Source: PFJX01 sp963713085
GTDB lineage: Bacteria; Pseudomonadota; Gammaproteobacteria; Burkholderiales; Thiobacillaceae
Direction: 5' to 3'
NCBI GenBank assembly: GCA_963713085.1
Contig: CAVQKQ010000013.1
Coordinates: 203,309 to 267,308, forward strand
Length of the DNA: 64,000 nucleotides
Below the pieces are notes generated by a model, which saw only the letters and a program-made list of their open reading frames with translations, was not told the DNA's origin and made no database searches. Below, in pieces: positions 18,006 to 27,397 of this stretch. Position 1 is the stretch's first letter; each line of letters begins with the position of its first letter. Both the position numbers and the translations under genes were made by a program.

Positions 18006-19208
18006 TCACCAGTTTGTCTCCCGTTCCGGCGTTGCGGAGATCATATGGATCGACAGGTCGGCCCCGTTGAATTCGTCCTCCGCTTCCAGGCGAATACCCA
18101 CAGTAGCTTTGAGCAAACCGTAGACCAATACCCCGCCTGCCAGTGCCACCAATATCCCGGACAGGGTGCCGAGCAACTGAGCGAAAAAGGTTACACCTCC
18201 CACGCCACCAAGCGCTTGCAGGCCGAAGATACCCGCCGCGACCCCTCCCCAAGCCCCGCACAGGCCGTGCAAAGGCCACACCCCGAGGACGTCGTCGATC
18301 TTCCAGCGGTTCTGGGTGATGGTGAACATATATACGAACAGAAATCCCGCCACCGCGCCGGTGATCAGCGCGCCCACTGGGTGCATGAGATCCGAGCCGG
18401 CACATACGGCAACCAGGCCGGCCAGAGGGCCGTTATGGATAAAGCCCGGGTCGTTCTTGCCGGCCAACAATGCGGCCAGGGTTCCTCCCACCATAGCCAT
18501 GAGCGAGTTCACCGCGACCAGGCCGGATATACCGGCCAGGGACTGGGCTGACATGACATTGAAGCCGAACCAGCCGACGGAAAGTATCCACGCGCCAAGA
18601 GCCAGGAAGGGAATGCTGGAAGGTGGATGGGCCGAGATCAGGCCATCCTGGCGGTAACGTCCGCGACGCGCGCCCAACAGGACAACGGCGGGAAGGGCGA
18701 TCCAACCGCCCATGGCATGCACCACGACTGAACCGGCAAAATCATGGAACTTGGCGCCCGCCAATGCCGCCAGCGCATCCTGGAATCCCCAGTTGTCATT
18801 CCATACCAGTCCCTCGAATAACGGATAGACCAAGCCCACCAGCAGAAAAGTGGCTGCAAGTTGGGGATAGAACTTGGCCCGTTCGGCGATACCACCTGAA
18901 ACGATCGCAGGTGTGGCCGCCGCGAAGGTGAGAAGGAAAAAGAACCTGACCAGGTCATAGCCGTTCTTCTCGACCAGATGCTCGGCCCCAGTGAGGAATC
19001 CAACCCCATAGGCCAAGCCGTACCCGATGAAAAAATAGGCGATGGTTGAAACCGCGAAGTCCGTGATGATCTTGACCAAGGCATTCACTTGGTTCTTCTT
19101 GCGTACCGTGCCCAGTTCCAAAAACGCGAAGCCGGCATGCATAGCAAGCACCATGATGGCGCCCATCAATACAAACAAGACATCGGCACCGGATTTGATT
19201 GCTTCCAT
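18006..19208 (-). CDS. amt: Ammonium transporter, Amt family
   Basis: About 400 residues with 11 predicted transmembrane helices. Conserved features include FAFLELGTVRKKN near the N-terminus, the HDFAGSVVVHAMGG block with the first of the twin pore histidines, and VWPLHGLCGAWGG with the second. It carries ammonium across the inner membrane. The start MEAIKSGADVLF has a perfect TCAGGAGG site; the frame extends 19 residues upstream without one. There is no adjacent glnK, the usual regulator gene, which is unusual for Amt. No N-terminal signal peptide is seen, unlike E. coli AmtB. Confidence 0.9.
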   Translation of the reverse strand: MEAIKSGADVLFVLMGAIMVLAMHAGFAFLELGTVRKKNQVNALVKIITDFAVSTIAYFFIGYGLAYGVGFLTGAEHLVEKNGYDLVRFFFLLTFAAATPAIVSGGIAERAKFYPQLAATFLLVGLVYPLFEGLVWNDNWGFQDALAALAGAKFHDFAGSVVVHAMGGWIALPAVVLLGARRGRYRQDGLISAHPPSSIPFLALGAWILSVGWFGFNVMSAQSLAGISGLVAVNSLMAMVGGTLAALLAGKNDPGFIHNGPLAGLVAVCAGSDLMHPVGALITGAVAGFLFVYMFTITQNRWKIDDVLGVWPLHGLCGAWGGVAAGIFGLQALGGVGGVTFFAQLLGTLSGILVALAGGVLVYGLLKATVGIRLEAEDEFNGADLSIHMISATPERETNW

Positions 19209-19301
19209 GAATCCTCCTGAGAAATCGGACAATTGAAGCAAGAGATATGCCTTATTACGGTGCAAACAAAATCAGTGACTTCGCCTCACGCACCAAAATA
19301 A

Positions 19302-19322
19302 AACGCCCTCAAATGGGGCGTT
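19302..19322 (-). terminator. Terminator downstream of tatC
   Basis: AACGCCC / GGGCGTT stem with a 7-nt loop, followed on the minus strand by TTATTTTGG. It sits 30 bp after the tatC stop and probably ends the long minus-strand his-tat transcript. Confidence 0.65.
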
Positions 19323-19351
19323 CAATACATATTGCGCACCGTTCATGTGCG

Positions 19352-20176
19352 TCATCTGGTTGTATCTTGCTCTTCCTCGATTCGATCGAATTCCTTATCC
19401 ATCTCATCAATGCTCAGGGGCTGATAATTGTCGCCCTCCTCCGCTTCGGACTTGGGTTTGTTCTTCACCAGCCAACCGGCGACCAGGAGACCCAATTCAA
19501 ATAGCAACCATAACGGCAAGGCCAGCATGATCTGGGAAACCACATCTGGCGGCGTGAAGATGGCACCGACCACGAACGCGCCGACTATGACGTATGGCCT
19601 GCCCTCCTTGAACTTGGCCACCTCCACCACGCCGGTCATCGCCAGGGTTATGACGATGATGGGCACCTCGAAGGTGGTACCGAAGGCCAGGAACATGGTA
19701 ATCACGAAATCCAGGTACTTGTTGATGTCCGTCATCACCGCCACGCCCTGGGGGGCGATGCCGATGATGAATCCGAACACGACAGGGAATACCAGGAAAT
19801 AGGCGAAGCCCATCCCCAGAACAAAAAGAATCACACTGGAGACGACTAAGGGCAGGATCAATTTTTTTTCATGCTTGTACAGTCCCGGCGCCACGAAGGA
19901 CCAGATCTGATAAAGGATGAAAGGAAGCGCTGCCAGGAAGGCGGTCATCATGGCCACCTTGATGGGCACGAAGAAGGGGGTCACGACCTCGGTGGCTATC
20001 ATCTGCCCCCCCTTGGGCAGTTTGCTTAGCAGAGGCTGGGCCAAGAGCGTGTACAGCTTGTTGGCGAATGGGAAAAGGCAGATGAATAGGAGGATCCACA
20101 CCACTGTTATGCGCAGCAGTCGGTCGCGCAGTTCAATCAGATGGGAGATAAAGCTTTCCTGGCCGTCAATTTCCAT
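19352..20176 (-). CDS. tatC: Twin-arginine translocase subunit TatC
   Basis: About 274 residues with six transmembrane helices. TatC binds the twin-arginine signal peptide with TatB and exports folded proteins. Family blocks include FISHLIELRDRL at the N-terminus, FAYFLVFPVVFGF and PPDVVSQIMLALPLWLLFE. The C-terminal tail is rich in Asp and Glu. The ATG at 20176 is the likeliest start; an in-frame TTG at 20188 overlaps the tatB stop and would add four residues. Last gene of the tatABC set. Confidence 0.92.
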   Translation of the reverse strand: MEIDGQESFISHLIELRDRLLRITVVWILLFICLFPFANKLYTLLAQPLLSKLPKGGQMIATEVVTPFFVPIKVAMMTAFLAALPFILYQIWSFVAPGLYKHEKKLILPLVVSSVILFVLGMGFAYFLVFPVVFGFIIGIAPQGVAVMTDINKYLDFVITMFLAFGTTFEVPIIVITLAMTGVVEVAKFKEGRPYVIVGAFVVGAIFTPPDVVSQIMLALPLWLLFELGLLVAGWLVKNKPKSEAEEGDNYQPLSIDEMDKEFDRIEEEQDTTR

Positions 20177-20184
20177 GGCCAGGC

Positions 20185-20706
20185 TCAACCGGTCTTATCT
20201 ATAGGGTTTGATGCCGGGTTTGAGCGAGTCTGCTCTTGCCCTTGAACCGCCTTATCGGCGGTATCGCCCTCGTTGACGGTCCGCTCCGTTGGATCGGGCA
20301 CAGACACATCGGCAACGGCATTCGTCAATTGCGCTGGACCATGGATATCGACTGCCGTGGCGGCATTCTCTCGCTTGTCAGAATCACCATCGGACGCGCT
20401 AACAGCCTTCATGGCCTGATCGACTTGCGAAACTTCCTCTTTCACGGTGGTTTCAACCTGCCGGGCGGATTCCTTTGCCAGGATCTCGTATTTCTGAGCG
20501 GTCTCCTGCATCTCATTTTGCATCTTGCGCAACTCGTCCAGCTTTATGTCGCGGTCTATGTCCTGCTTGACCTGTGAGACATAACGATTGAGCTTGCCCA
20601 GCCATTGTCCGGCTGTACGTGCGACCTTGGGCAACCTTTCAGGGCCGATGACGATCAGGGCGATCACGCCAATGACCAGGAGTTCTGAAAAGGCGATATC
20701 AAACAT
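20185..20706 (-). CDS. tatB: Sec-independent translocase subunit TatB
   Basis: 173 residues. A single N-terminal helix (MFDIAFSELLVIGVIALIVIGP) with the conserved Glu and the GPERLP hinge is followed by an amphipathic helix and a long acidic, charged C-terminal region. It forms the signal-peptide receptor with TatC. It is encoded between tatA (89-bp gap) and tatC (overlapping or nearly so). Confidence 0.92.
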   Translation of the reverse strand: MFDIAFSELLVIGVIALIVIGPERLPKVARTAGQWLGKLNRYVSQVKQDIDRDIKLDELRKMQNEMQETAQKYEILAKESARQVETTVKEEVSQVDQAMKAVSASDGDSDKRENAATAVDIHGPAQLTNAVADVSVPDPTERTVNEGDTADKAVQGQEQTRSNPASNPIDKTG

Positions 20707-20795
20707 GGTTCAACTCATGATGGGACCGGGGACATTGCATAAGGATAGGCAGCGCCTATTCCCGACTTGCATCTTGCACGACTGCAAGCGCCGGC

Positions 20796-21020
20796 TCATG
20801 AATGCTGCTTGTCCTTGACCTCGCCCTCGATGGTGGTGCCCTCCGAACTCTCCTCCCGGGGCAATTCAGTGGGCTTGTTCTTTTCTTCGTTCATGGCGTC
20901 CTTGAAGCCTTTTACCGCACCGCCAAGATCGGTTCCGATGTTGCGCAGCTTCTTGGTGCCGAACACCAACATCACAATCACCAGGACAATCATCCAATGC
21001 CAGATACTGAAGGAACCCAT
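20796..21020 (-). CDS. tatA: Sec-independent translocase subunit TatA
   Basis: 74 residues. MGSFSIWHWMIVLVIVMLVFG is the membrane helix, followed by the FGTKKLRNIGTDLGGAVKGFK amphipathic helix typical of TatA, here shortened in quotation limits only at its end. It oligomerises to form the Tat passage site. It lies 18 bp after hinT and begins the tat genes. Confidence 0.92.
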   Translation of the reverse strand: MGSFSIWHWMIVLVIVMLVFGTKKLRNIGTDLGGAVKGFKDAMNEEKNKPTELPREESSEGTTIEGEVKDKQHS

Positions 21021-21038
21021 CGTTATCTCCTCAAAAAT

Positions 21039-21377
21039 TCACATGGGGCGGATCGTACCGCCTCCGATTACATGGACATGAAGGTGGAACACTTCCTGCC
21101 CCCCTCCCCTGCCCGTGTTGATGATGGTCCGAAAACCATCGCCCAAACCCTGCTCCTTCGCCAGAACCGGTGCAAGCAACAGAATCTTGCCCAACATTGC
21201 CATGTGCTCTGCCTTGCACTCCGTCAGCGAATCGACATGAGTCTTGGGGATGATCATGAAATGCACCGGAGCAACAGGATGGATATCGTGGAAAGCCAAT
21301 ACATCCTCATCCTCAAACACCTTGCGGCATGGAATTTGACCGGAGATGATCTTGCAAAACAGGCAATCAGAACTCAT
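21039..21377 (-). CDS. hinT: HIT-family purine nucleoside phosphoramidase
   Basis: 112 residues with the histidine-triad motif HLHVHVIGG near the C-terminus and the CLFCKIISGQIP N-terminal block containing two Cys. HinT proteins hydrolyse AMP-lysine and related phosphoramidates. Its ATG overlaps the stop of hisE (ATGA), so it is translated as part of the his operon, an arrangement shared by many betaproteobacteria. Confidence 0.9.
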   Translation of the reverse strand: MSSDCLFCKIISGQIPCRKVFEDEDVLAFHDIHPVAPVHFMIIPKTHVDSLTECKAEHMAMLGKILLLAPVLAKEQGLGDGFRTIINTGRGGGQEVFHLHVHVIGGGTIRPM

Positions 21378-21715
21378 ACATTCTCCTTCCGGGATGCCTT
21401 TTCCTCTATCCCTGAGATACCCTCACGCCGCGCCAGTTCATTCAGGATCTCGTCGGGATGTATACCTTGATGCGCCAGCAGAACCAGCGAATGAAACCAC
21501 AAGTCGGCGGTCTCGTAGATGATCTTTTCACGTGCCCCATCCTTGGCCGCCATAATGGTCTCGGCGGCCTCCTCCGCCACCTTCTTCAAAATGGCATCCA
21601 AACCCTTTTCATAGAGCTTGGCCACATAGGAACCATGGGGATCGGCCTGTTTGCGGGCCTCCAGGGTCTCGGCCAGACGGGCCAGGACCTGGGCGCTTGA
21701 CGGACTGGCACTCAT
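21374..21715 (-). CDS. hisE: Phosphoribosyl-ATP diphosphatase
   Basis: 113 residues, all-alpha MazG-like fold; second step of histidine synthesis (PR-ATP to PR-AMP). Family motifs GSYVAKLYEKG, KKVAEEAAET and YETADLWFH carry the metal-binding Glu/Asp residues. The start MSASPSSAQ overlaps the hisI stop. It is a separate protein, not fused to HisI as in enterobacteria. Confidence 0.92.
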   Translation of the reverse strand: MSASPSSAQVLARLAETLEARKQADPHGSYVAKLYEKGLDAILKKVAEEAAETIMAAKDGAREKIIYETADLWFHSLVLLAHQGIHPDEILNELARREGISGIEEKASRKENV

Positions 21716-22101
21716 CGCTTGTAGATCTCGTGGGGATCTTTCAGGACAGGATCCACGGCATGCCATTCGTCTCCTTCCAACTTCTGGAAAAAGCAGCTTT
21801 TGCGCCCGGTATGGCAGGCTATGCCGCCGGTCTGCTCGATCTTGAGCAGGACCACGTCCTCGTCGCAATCCAGGCGGATTTCCCTGACCTTCTGGGTATG
21901 GCCGGACTCTTCGCCCTTGTGCCAAAGTTTCTTGCGGGAACGCGACCAGTAAACGGCCTCGCCGATCTCCACGGTGCGCCTTAGCGCCTCCCGATTCATC
22001 CAGGCCACCATGAGGATGTCGCCGCTAGAGGCATCCTGGGCGATGGCGGGCACCAGGCCATCCTCGGACCAATTAACCTTGTTCAACCAGGCGTCGCTCA
22101 T
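21712..22101 (-). CDS. hisI: Phosphoribosyl-AMP cyclohydrolase
   Basis: 129 residues; opens the purine ring of PR-AMP in step three of histidine synthesis. The metal sites are visible: DCDEDVVLLK (magnesium Asp) and the zinc Cys in GIACHTGRKSCFF. Monofunctional form. The start ATG overlaps the hisF stop (ATGA), and its stop overlaps hisE, showing tight coupling. Confidence 0.93.
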   Translation of the reverse strand: MSDAWLNKVNWSEDGLVPAIAQDASSGDILMVAWMNREALRRTVEIGEAVYWSRSRKKLWHKGEESGHTQKVREIRLDCDEDVVLLKIEQTGGIACHTGRKSCFFQKLEGDEWHAVDPVLKDPHEIYKR

Positions 22102-22868
22102 AACCGTACCTCTATCCCCTGCTCGGCCATGAATCGCTTGGCCTGCTCAACAGTGTATTCGCCGAAATGGAAGATACTGGCGGCCAGCACCGCATCGGCC
22201 CCGCCCAGCTTCACGCCGTCCACCAGATGTTGAAGGTTGCCGACGCCGCCGCTGGCGATGACCGGTATATTCACGGCATCCGAGATTGCGCGCGTGACGT
22301 TGAGGTCGAAGCCGGTCTTGGCACCGTCCCGATCCATGCTGGTGAGCAGGATCTCGCCGGCCCCCAGGTCTTCCATCTTGCGCGCCCATTCGACGGCATC
22401 CAGGCCGGTGGGCTTGCGCCCGCCATGGGTGAAGATCTCCCATTTCGGTGCCGCACCCCAGACCGTCTGCTTGGCATCGATGGCCACCACGATACATTGC
22501 GAGCCGAACCGGTCGGCACAATCCTTCACCAGTTGCGGAGTAAACACGGCCGCGGTGTTGATGGAGACCTTGTCGGCCCCGGCATGCAGCAGGCGCCGCA
22601 CGTCCTCGACGGCGCGCACGCCGCCGCCCACGGTGAGCGGAATGAAGACCTGGGCCGCCACATCTTCGATGATGTGCAGGATCAGGTCGCGATCGTCGGA
22701 AGTGGCGGTGATATCGAGGAAGGTGAGTTCGTCCGCGCCTTGGTCGTCGTATCGGCGGGCGATTTCCACCGGGTCGCCGGCATCCCGCAGGTTGACGAAG
22801 TTGACCCCCTTCACCACGCGGCCGGCGGTGACGTCCAGGCAGGGAATGATGCGTTTGGCCAGGGACAC
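22098..22868 (-). CDS. hisF: Imidazole glycerol phosphate synthase cyclase subunit
   Basis: 256 residues, TIM barrel. The catalytic Asp residues are in IIPCLDVTAGRVVKG and VVAIDAKQT. With HisH it makes IGP and AICAR from PRFAR. The start codon is GTG (22868), one base after the hisA stop codon. The sequence is complete with both phosphate-binding Gly-rich loops (ASGGVGN, AASIFH). Confidence 0.93.
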   Translation of the reverse strand: MSLAKRIIPCLDVTAGRVVKGVNFVNLRDAGDPVEIARRYDDQGADELTFLDITATSDDRDLILHIIEDVAAQVFIPLTVGGGVRAVEDVRRLLHAGADKVSINTAAVFTPQLVKDCADRFGSQCIVVAIDAKQTVWGAAPKWEIFTHGGRKPTGLDAVEWARKMEDLGAGEILLTSMDRDGAKTGFDLNVTRAISDAVNIPVIASGGVGNLQHLVDGVKLGGADAVLAASIFHFGEYTVEQAKRFMAEQGIEVRL

Positions 22869-22869
22869 G

Positions 22870-23613
22870 TCAGTTGCCGCGGAGTTCGTCGGCCAGAGCC
22901 TGGGCGGCAGTGAAATCCAGGGTGCCTTGGTAGATGGCGCGGCCGGTTATTGCCCCCATGATGCCCTCGCTTTCCACTGCGCAGAGATTCCTCACGTCGT
23001 CGAGGTTGGTGATGCCGCCGCTGGCGATGACCGGGATGGTCAGGGCCTGGGCCAGCTTCACGGTGGCGTCGATATTGACGCCGGAGAGCATGCCGTCGCG
23101 GCCGATGTCGGTATAGACCACCGCTTCCACGCCGTAGTCCTGGAATTTCATCGCCAGGTCGATGACGTCGTGGTGGGTCACCTTGGACCAGCCCTCAACC
23201 GCCACCTTGCCGTCCTTGGCGTCCAGGCCGACAATGATGTGGCCGGGAAAGGCCGTGCAGGCATCGTGCAGGAAACCCGGGTTCTTCACGGCGGCGCTGC
23301 CGATGATGACATAGGTGATGCCGTCGTCCAGGTAGCGTTCGACGGTGTCCAGGTCGCGGATGCCGCCGCCCAGCTGCACCGGGATCTCGTCTCCCAGCTC
23401 GTCGACGATTGCCTTGATGGCCGCCTCGTTCACCGGCTTGCCGGCGAAGGCGCCGTTCAAGTCAACCAGGTGCAGTCGCCTGGCGCCGCGGGCAAGCCAC
23501 TTCTGCGCCATGTCCCCCGGGTTGGAGGAAAACACGGTGGCACTGTCCATTTCGCCTTGTTTCAGACGTACGCATTGACCGTCCTTCAGGTCTATTGCCG
23601 GGATGATCAGCAT
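22870..23613 (-). CDS. hisA: ProFAR isomerase
   Basis: 247 residues, TIM barrel; converts ProFAR to PRFAR in histidine synthesis. Catalytic Asp residues are in LIIPAIDLKDG and IVGLDAKDG. Phosphate-binding loops ASGGITN and GRAIYQGTLDF are intact. It is three bases from hisH upstream and one base from hisF downstream. Confidence 0.93.
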   Translation of the reverse strand: MLIIPAIDLKDGQCVRLKQGEMDSATVFSSNPGDMAQKWLARGARRLHLVDLNGAFAGKPVNEAAIKAIVDELGDEIPVQLGGGIRDLDTVERYLDDGITYVIIGSAAVKNPGFLHDACTAFPGHIIVGLDAKDGKVAVEGWSKVTHHDVIDLAMKFQDYGVEAVVYTDIGRDGMLSGVNIDATVKLAQALTIPVIASGGITNLDDVRNLCAVESEGIMGAITGRAIYQGTLDFTAAQALADELRGN

Positions 23614-23616
23614 GGC

Positions 23617-24270
23617 TTACCTCGAACTCCCATTCCAGGTCACAAAATTGGCCAGCAGCCGCAGACCGGCGGCCTGGCTCTTCTCGGGGTGGAACTGCAC
23701 GGCGAACAGGTTATCCCGGGCCACCGCGCAGGTGAATGCGAAGGGATAGTGGGCAAAGCCCGCCACCTGTTCCTGACTGGCCGGCTCGCAATAATAGCTG
23801 TGTACGAAATAGAAACGGGCGCCGTCCTCGATACCCGCCCACAGGGGATGGGTCCGGGCCTGACGCACCTCGTTCCAGCCGATATGGGGCACCTTGAGCT
23901 TGTTACCCGCCTCGTCCTTCATTGCCTCTGCCGGGAACAGGCGCACATCGCCGGGGAGAATGCCCAGTCCGGCGCTGTCGCCTTCCTCGCTATGATCGAA
24001 CAAGGCCTGCATCCCCAGGCAGATGCCCAGAAATGGCTTGGTACGGGCCGCCTCACGAACCACCTCGGTCAGTCCACGCTTGGCCAGCTCCCGCATGCAG
24101 TCCGTCATGGCCCCTACGCCCGGGAATACCACCTTGCCAGAGGAAGCGATCACCGCCGGGTCGGCGCTGACCACGATCTCCGCGTCCGGGGCCACATGTT
24201 CCAAGGCCTTGGACACGGAACGCAGGTTGCCCATGTCGTAATCGATGATGGCGATATCGGCCGGCATCAA
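23617..24270 (-). CDS. hisH: Imidazole glycerol phosphate synthase glutaminase subunit
   Basis: 217 residues, class I glutamine amidotransferase. The nucleophile Cys is in FLGICLGMQAL, and the His-Glu pair is in VQFHPEKSQ. It supplies ammonia to HisF through the barrel. Two adjacent Met codons (24270, 24267) could start it; the first overlaps the hisB stop. Confidence 0.93.
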   Translation of the reverse strand: MMPADIAIIDYDMGNLRSVSKALEHVAPDAEIVVSADPAVIASSGKVVFPGVGAMTDCMRELAKRGLTEVVREAARTKPFLGICLGMQALFDHSEEGDSAGLGILPGDVRLFPAEAMKDEAGNKLKVPHIGWNEVRQARTHPLWAGIEDGARFYFVHSYYCEPASQEQVAGFAHYPFAFTCAVARDNLFAVQFHPEKSQAAGLRLLANFVTWNGSSR

Positions 24271-24854
24271 AGGCTTCCCTTGGTGGAGGGCATGGTATTT
24301 CCCATGCGTGGGTCCAACTCCAGCGCCATCCGCAGGGCTCTGCCGAAGGCCTTGAACATGGTCTCGGCCTGATGATGGGCGTTGATGCCGCGCAGATTGT
24401 CGATGTGCAGGGTCATGCCGGCATGGTTGACCAGGCCCTGAAAGAATTCGTGGAACAGATCAACGTCGAAATCGCCGATCCGGCCCCGGGTAAATTTCAC
24501 GTGATATTCCAGGCCGGGGCGCCCGGAGAGGTCGATCACCACCCGCGACAAGGCTTCGTCCAGCGGCACATAGGCATGGCCGTAACGGCGGATGCCCTTC
24601 TTGTCGCCCACCGCCTTGACGATGGCCTGGCCCAGGGTGATGCCGATGTCCTCCACGGTGTGGTGGGCATCGATGTGCAGGTCTCCCTCGGCCCGGATAT
24701 CCAGATCCACCAATCCATGTCGGGCCACCTGGTCGAGCATGTGATCGAGAAAGGGCACGCCTGTCGCGAAGTCGGCCTTGCCGGTGCCGTCCAGGTTGAT
24801 CCGGACGGTGATTTGCGTTTCCAGGGTGTTGCGGGTGACTTCGGCTGTACGCAT
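24267..24854 (-). CDS. hisB: Imidazoleglycerol-phosphate dehydratase
   Basis: 195 residues, manganese-dependent dehydratase. The paired metal motifs are DAHHTVEDIG and NAHHQAETMFK. The start MRTAEVTRNT is the usual N-terminus of the monofunctional enzyme; the longer frame upstream overlaps hisC. There is no N-terminal histidinol-phosphatase domain as in E. coli HisB, so that step must be encoded elsewhere. Confidence 0.92.
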   Translation of the reverse strand: MRTAEVTRNTLETQITVRINLDGTGKADFATGVPFLDHMLDQVARHGLVDLDIRAEGDLHIDAHHTVEDIGITLGQAIVKAVGDKKGIRRYGHAYVPLDEALSRVVIDLSGRPGLEYHVKFTRGRIGDFDVDLFHEFFQGLVNHAGMTLHIDNLRGINAHHQAETMFKAFGRALRMALELDPRMGNTMPSTKGSL

Positions 24855-24855
24855 C

Positions 24856-25950
24856 TCAGGCTCCGTGTTCACCCGGCCCCCCGAGTTCGGCGGCCAAGGC
24901 ATCGAGAAAAGCGGCATTTTCCCGGGGCGCGCCAACCGTGACGCGCAGACAGTTGTGCAGCAATGGATGGGCGCCGTGCAGATTTTTTATCAGCACGCCT
25001 CGGGCCTTGAGGCCCGCAAAGATCCGTGCCGCATCCGGCACCCGGAACAGGACGAAATTGGCGCGGCTGTCATAGGCCGCCACGCCGGGCAGGGTGACCA
25101 TGATCTGTAAGAGTTTTCCTCGCTCCTCCACCAGGCCGGCCGCCTGCCCTTCCAGCACATCCACGTGCTCCAGGGCATAACGCGCGGCCACCTGCGTCAG
25201 GACGTTGACATTATACGGCAGTCGCACCTTGTCGAATTCGCCGATCCACGCGGGTTTCCCCACCAGATATCCCAGGCGCAGGCCGGCCAGTCCCAGCTTG
25301 GAAACGGTGCGCATCAGCAGGAGGTTGTCATGGCGAGCCAAGTCATCGAGAAAGCTCAGACCACCGGCAAAGGCATGATAGGCCTCGTCCACCACCACCA
25401 AACCCGGTGCCGCGACAATGATGCGGTCCATGGCTGCCCGGTCGAACGCATTCCCGGTGGGGTTGTTGGGGTAGGCCAAGAAGGTCAGGGCGGGTTTGTC
25501 CCGCTCCATAGCCGCCAAAACAGCCGCCTCATCCAGGGAAAAGTCTTCCCGCAGGGGCACCCCGGTGTACTTCATGCCGACGAACTCGGCGATCATGCGG
25601 TACATGACGAATGAGGGTTCGACTCCCAGCAGGCAGGCGCCCGGCCTGGCCAGGCTCAGGGCCAGGATCTGGATCAGTTCGTCGGAACCGTTGCCCAGCA
25701 GGATGTCCCATCGGGGCCCGATGTCGAAGGCCTCGCGCAGGGCCGCCTGCACTCCGGGAGCGTGGGGATCCGGGTAACGATTGACGGCGGTATCCGCCAG
25801 CAGGCCGGCCAATTCTCCCCGCAGTGTCTCCGGCAGTCGGTAGGGATTCTCCATGGCGTCCAACTTGACCATGCCGGCGGCATCGGCCACATGGTAGGCG
25901 GACAGCCGGAGGATCTCCGGTCGGATGAGTTGGGCGGGCGTAACGTCCAT
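24856..25950 (-). CDS. hisC: Histidinol-phosphate aminotransferase
   Basis: 364 residues, fold-type I PLP enzyme. The cofactor Lys is in MRTVSKLGLAGLRLG, with the substrate motif LDAMENPYRLP near the N-terminus and VVDEAYHAFAG carrying the Asp and Tyr that hold PLP. It aminates imidazole acetol phosphate. It lies one base upstream of hisB and 54 bp downstream of hisD. Confidence 0.93.
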   Translation of the reverse strand: MDVTPAQLIRPEILRLSAYHVADAAGMVKLDAMENPYRLPETLRGELAGLLADTAVNRYPDPHAPGVQAALREAFDIGPRWDILLGNGSDELIQILALSLARPGACLLGVEPSFVMYRMIAEFVGMKYTGVPLREDFSLDEAAVLAAMERDKPALTFLAYPNNPTGNAFDRAAMDRIIVAAPGLVVVDEAYHAFAGGLSFLDDLARHDNLLLMRTVSKLGLAGLRLGYLVGKPAWIGEFDKVRLPYNVNVLTQVAARYALEHVDVLEGQAAGLVEERGKLLQIMVTLPGVAAYDSRANFVLFRVPDAARIFAGLKARGVLIKNLHGAHPLLHNCLRVTVGAPRENAAFLDALAAELGGPGEHGA

Positions 25951-26004
25951 GGTTTTATCGAGGTGGTCCGGGCGGCATGACGGCCACCCGTTTGCAAGCG
26001 CCGA

Positions 26005-27312
26005 TCAGTGCCCCATGCGGTATTCGGCGGAGCGGCCATGGGCCTGCAGCCCTTCGCCGAAGGCTAGGGCCGAGGCGATCTCGCCCAGGGTCCTGGCCCC
26101 CGCCGCCGAAACGTGGATAAGACTGGAGCGTTTCTGGAAGTCGTATACCCCCAGGGGTGACGAGAAACGGGCGGTGCGGGATGTGGGCAACACATGATTG
26201 GGTCCGGCGCAGTAATCGCCCAGCGCCTCGCAGGTATTGCGGCCCATGAAGATGGCGCCGGCATGGCGGATCAGGGGCAGCATCGCGTCGGGGTCCGCCA
26301 CGGAGAGTTCCAGATGTTCCGGGGCGATGAAGTTGGCGATCTCGGCGGCCTGCGCCAAATCGCGGCACAAGATCAGGCCACCACGGTTGCCGATGGAGGC
26401 GGCAATCACGTCCTGGCGCGGCATGGTGGGCAATAGCTTATCAATGCTGGCCTGGACGGCATCCAGGAAGGCGGCGTCGGGGGAGACCAGGATGGACTGG
26501 GCCAGTTCGTCGTGCTCCGCCTGGGAGAACAGGTCCATGGCGATCCAGTCCGGATCGGTCTGGCCATCGCAGATCACCAGGATCTCCGACGGCCCGGCGA
26601 TCATGTCGATGCCGACGACGCCGAACACCCGGCGCTTGGCCTCTGCCACGTAGGCGTTACCGGGGCCGACGATCTTGTCCACCTGGGGCACGGTCTCGGT
26701 GCCGTAGGCCAGGGCCGCCACCGCCTGGGCGCCACCGATGGTGAACACCCGGTCCACACCCGCCACGGCAGCGGCGGCCAGTACCAGATCATTACGCACC
26801 CCGTCCGGGGTGGGCACCACCATGATGAGTTCCTTCACACCGGCCACCTTGGCCGGGATTGCGTTCATCAACACCGAAGAGGGATAAGCGGCCTTGCCGC
26901 CGGGCACATACAGGCCCACCCGGTCCAGGGCGGTGACCTGCTGCCCCAGCACCGTGCCGTCCGGCTCGGTATAGGTCCAGGATGATTGAAGCTGCCGCTC
27001 ATGGTAGCCACGCACCCGCTCCGCCGCTGCCTGGAGGGCATGCTCCAGGCGCAGTGGGAGATTGCCCTGGGCCTTCTTCAGGTCATCCTGGGACAGTTCC
27101 AGGGCGGACATGGCGTTGGCGCTGAGCCGGTCGAAGCGGTTGGTATATTCGAGAACGGCGCTGTCACCACGGGCACGCACGGCAGCCAGGATCTCTGACA
27201 CGGCGTTCTGCACCGCCGTGTCGGTGGCATCGTTGAAAGCCAGCAGTGCGGACAGTCGACCGCGAAAATCCGGGGCGGAGGCATCCAGACGGGTAATGGC
27301 TTGAGAGGACAT
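26005..27312 (-). CDS. hisD: Histidinol dehydrogenase
   Basis: About 435 residues, zinc enzyme catalysing the last two oxidations to histidine. Motifs GPGNAYVAEAKR, AGPSEILVI and the zinc-binding SQAEHDELAQ are present, and DLFSQAEHD marks the Gln/His ligands. The ATG giving MSSQAITRLDAS is chosen; the frame continues 27 residues upstream without homology. It lies 85 bp after hisG. Confidence 0.93.
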   Translation of the reverse strand: MSSQAITRLDASAPDFRGRLSALLAFNDATDTAVQNAVSEILAAVRARGDSAVLEYTNRFDRLSANAMSALELSQDDLKKAQGNLPLRLEHALQAAAERVRGYHERQLQSSWTYTEPDGTVLGQQVTALDRVGLYVPGGKAAYPSSVLMNAIPAKVAGVKELIMVVPTPDGVRNDLVLAAAAVAGVDRVFTIGGAQAVAALAYGTETVPQVDKIVGPGNAYVAEAKRRVFGVVGIDMIAGPSEILVICDGQTDPDWIAMDLFSQAEHDELAQSILVSPDAAFLDAVQASIDKLLPTMPRQDVIAASIGNRGGLILCRDLAQAAEIANFIAPEHLELSVADPDAMLPLIRHAGAIFMGRNTCEALGDYCAGPNHVLPTSRTARFSSPLGVYDFQKRSSLIHVSAAGARTLGEIASALAFGEGLQAHGRSAEYRMGH

Positions 27313-27397
27313 GATCAGGCTGTGAATGGCTCGACTTGGCGGATTATAGCCAGGGTGAGGCCGCTGAAGCCGACGCGCACGGGAAAATTGCAATAAA

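Noticed and set aside
22237..24372. 711-codon plus-strand frame opposite hisF, hisA and hisH
   Set aside because: Antisense shadow of conserved his genes; no ribosome-binding site or domain.
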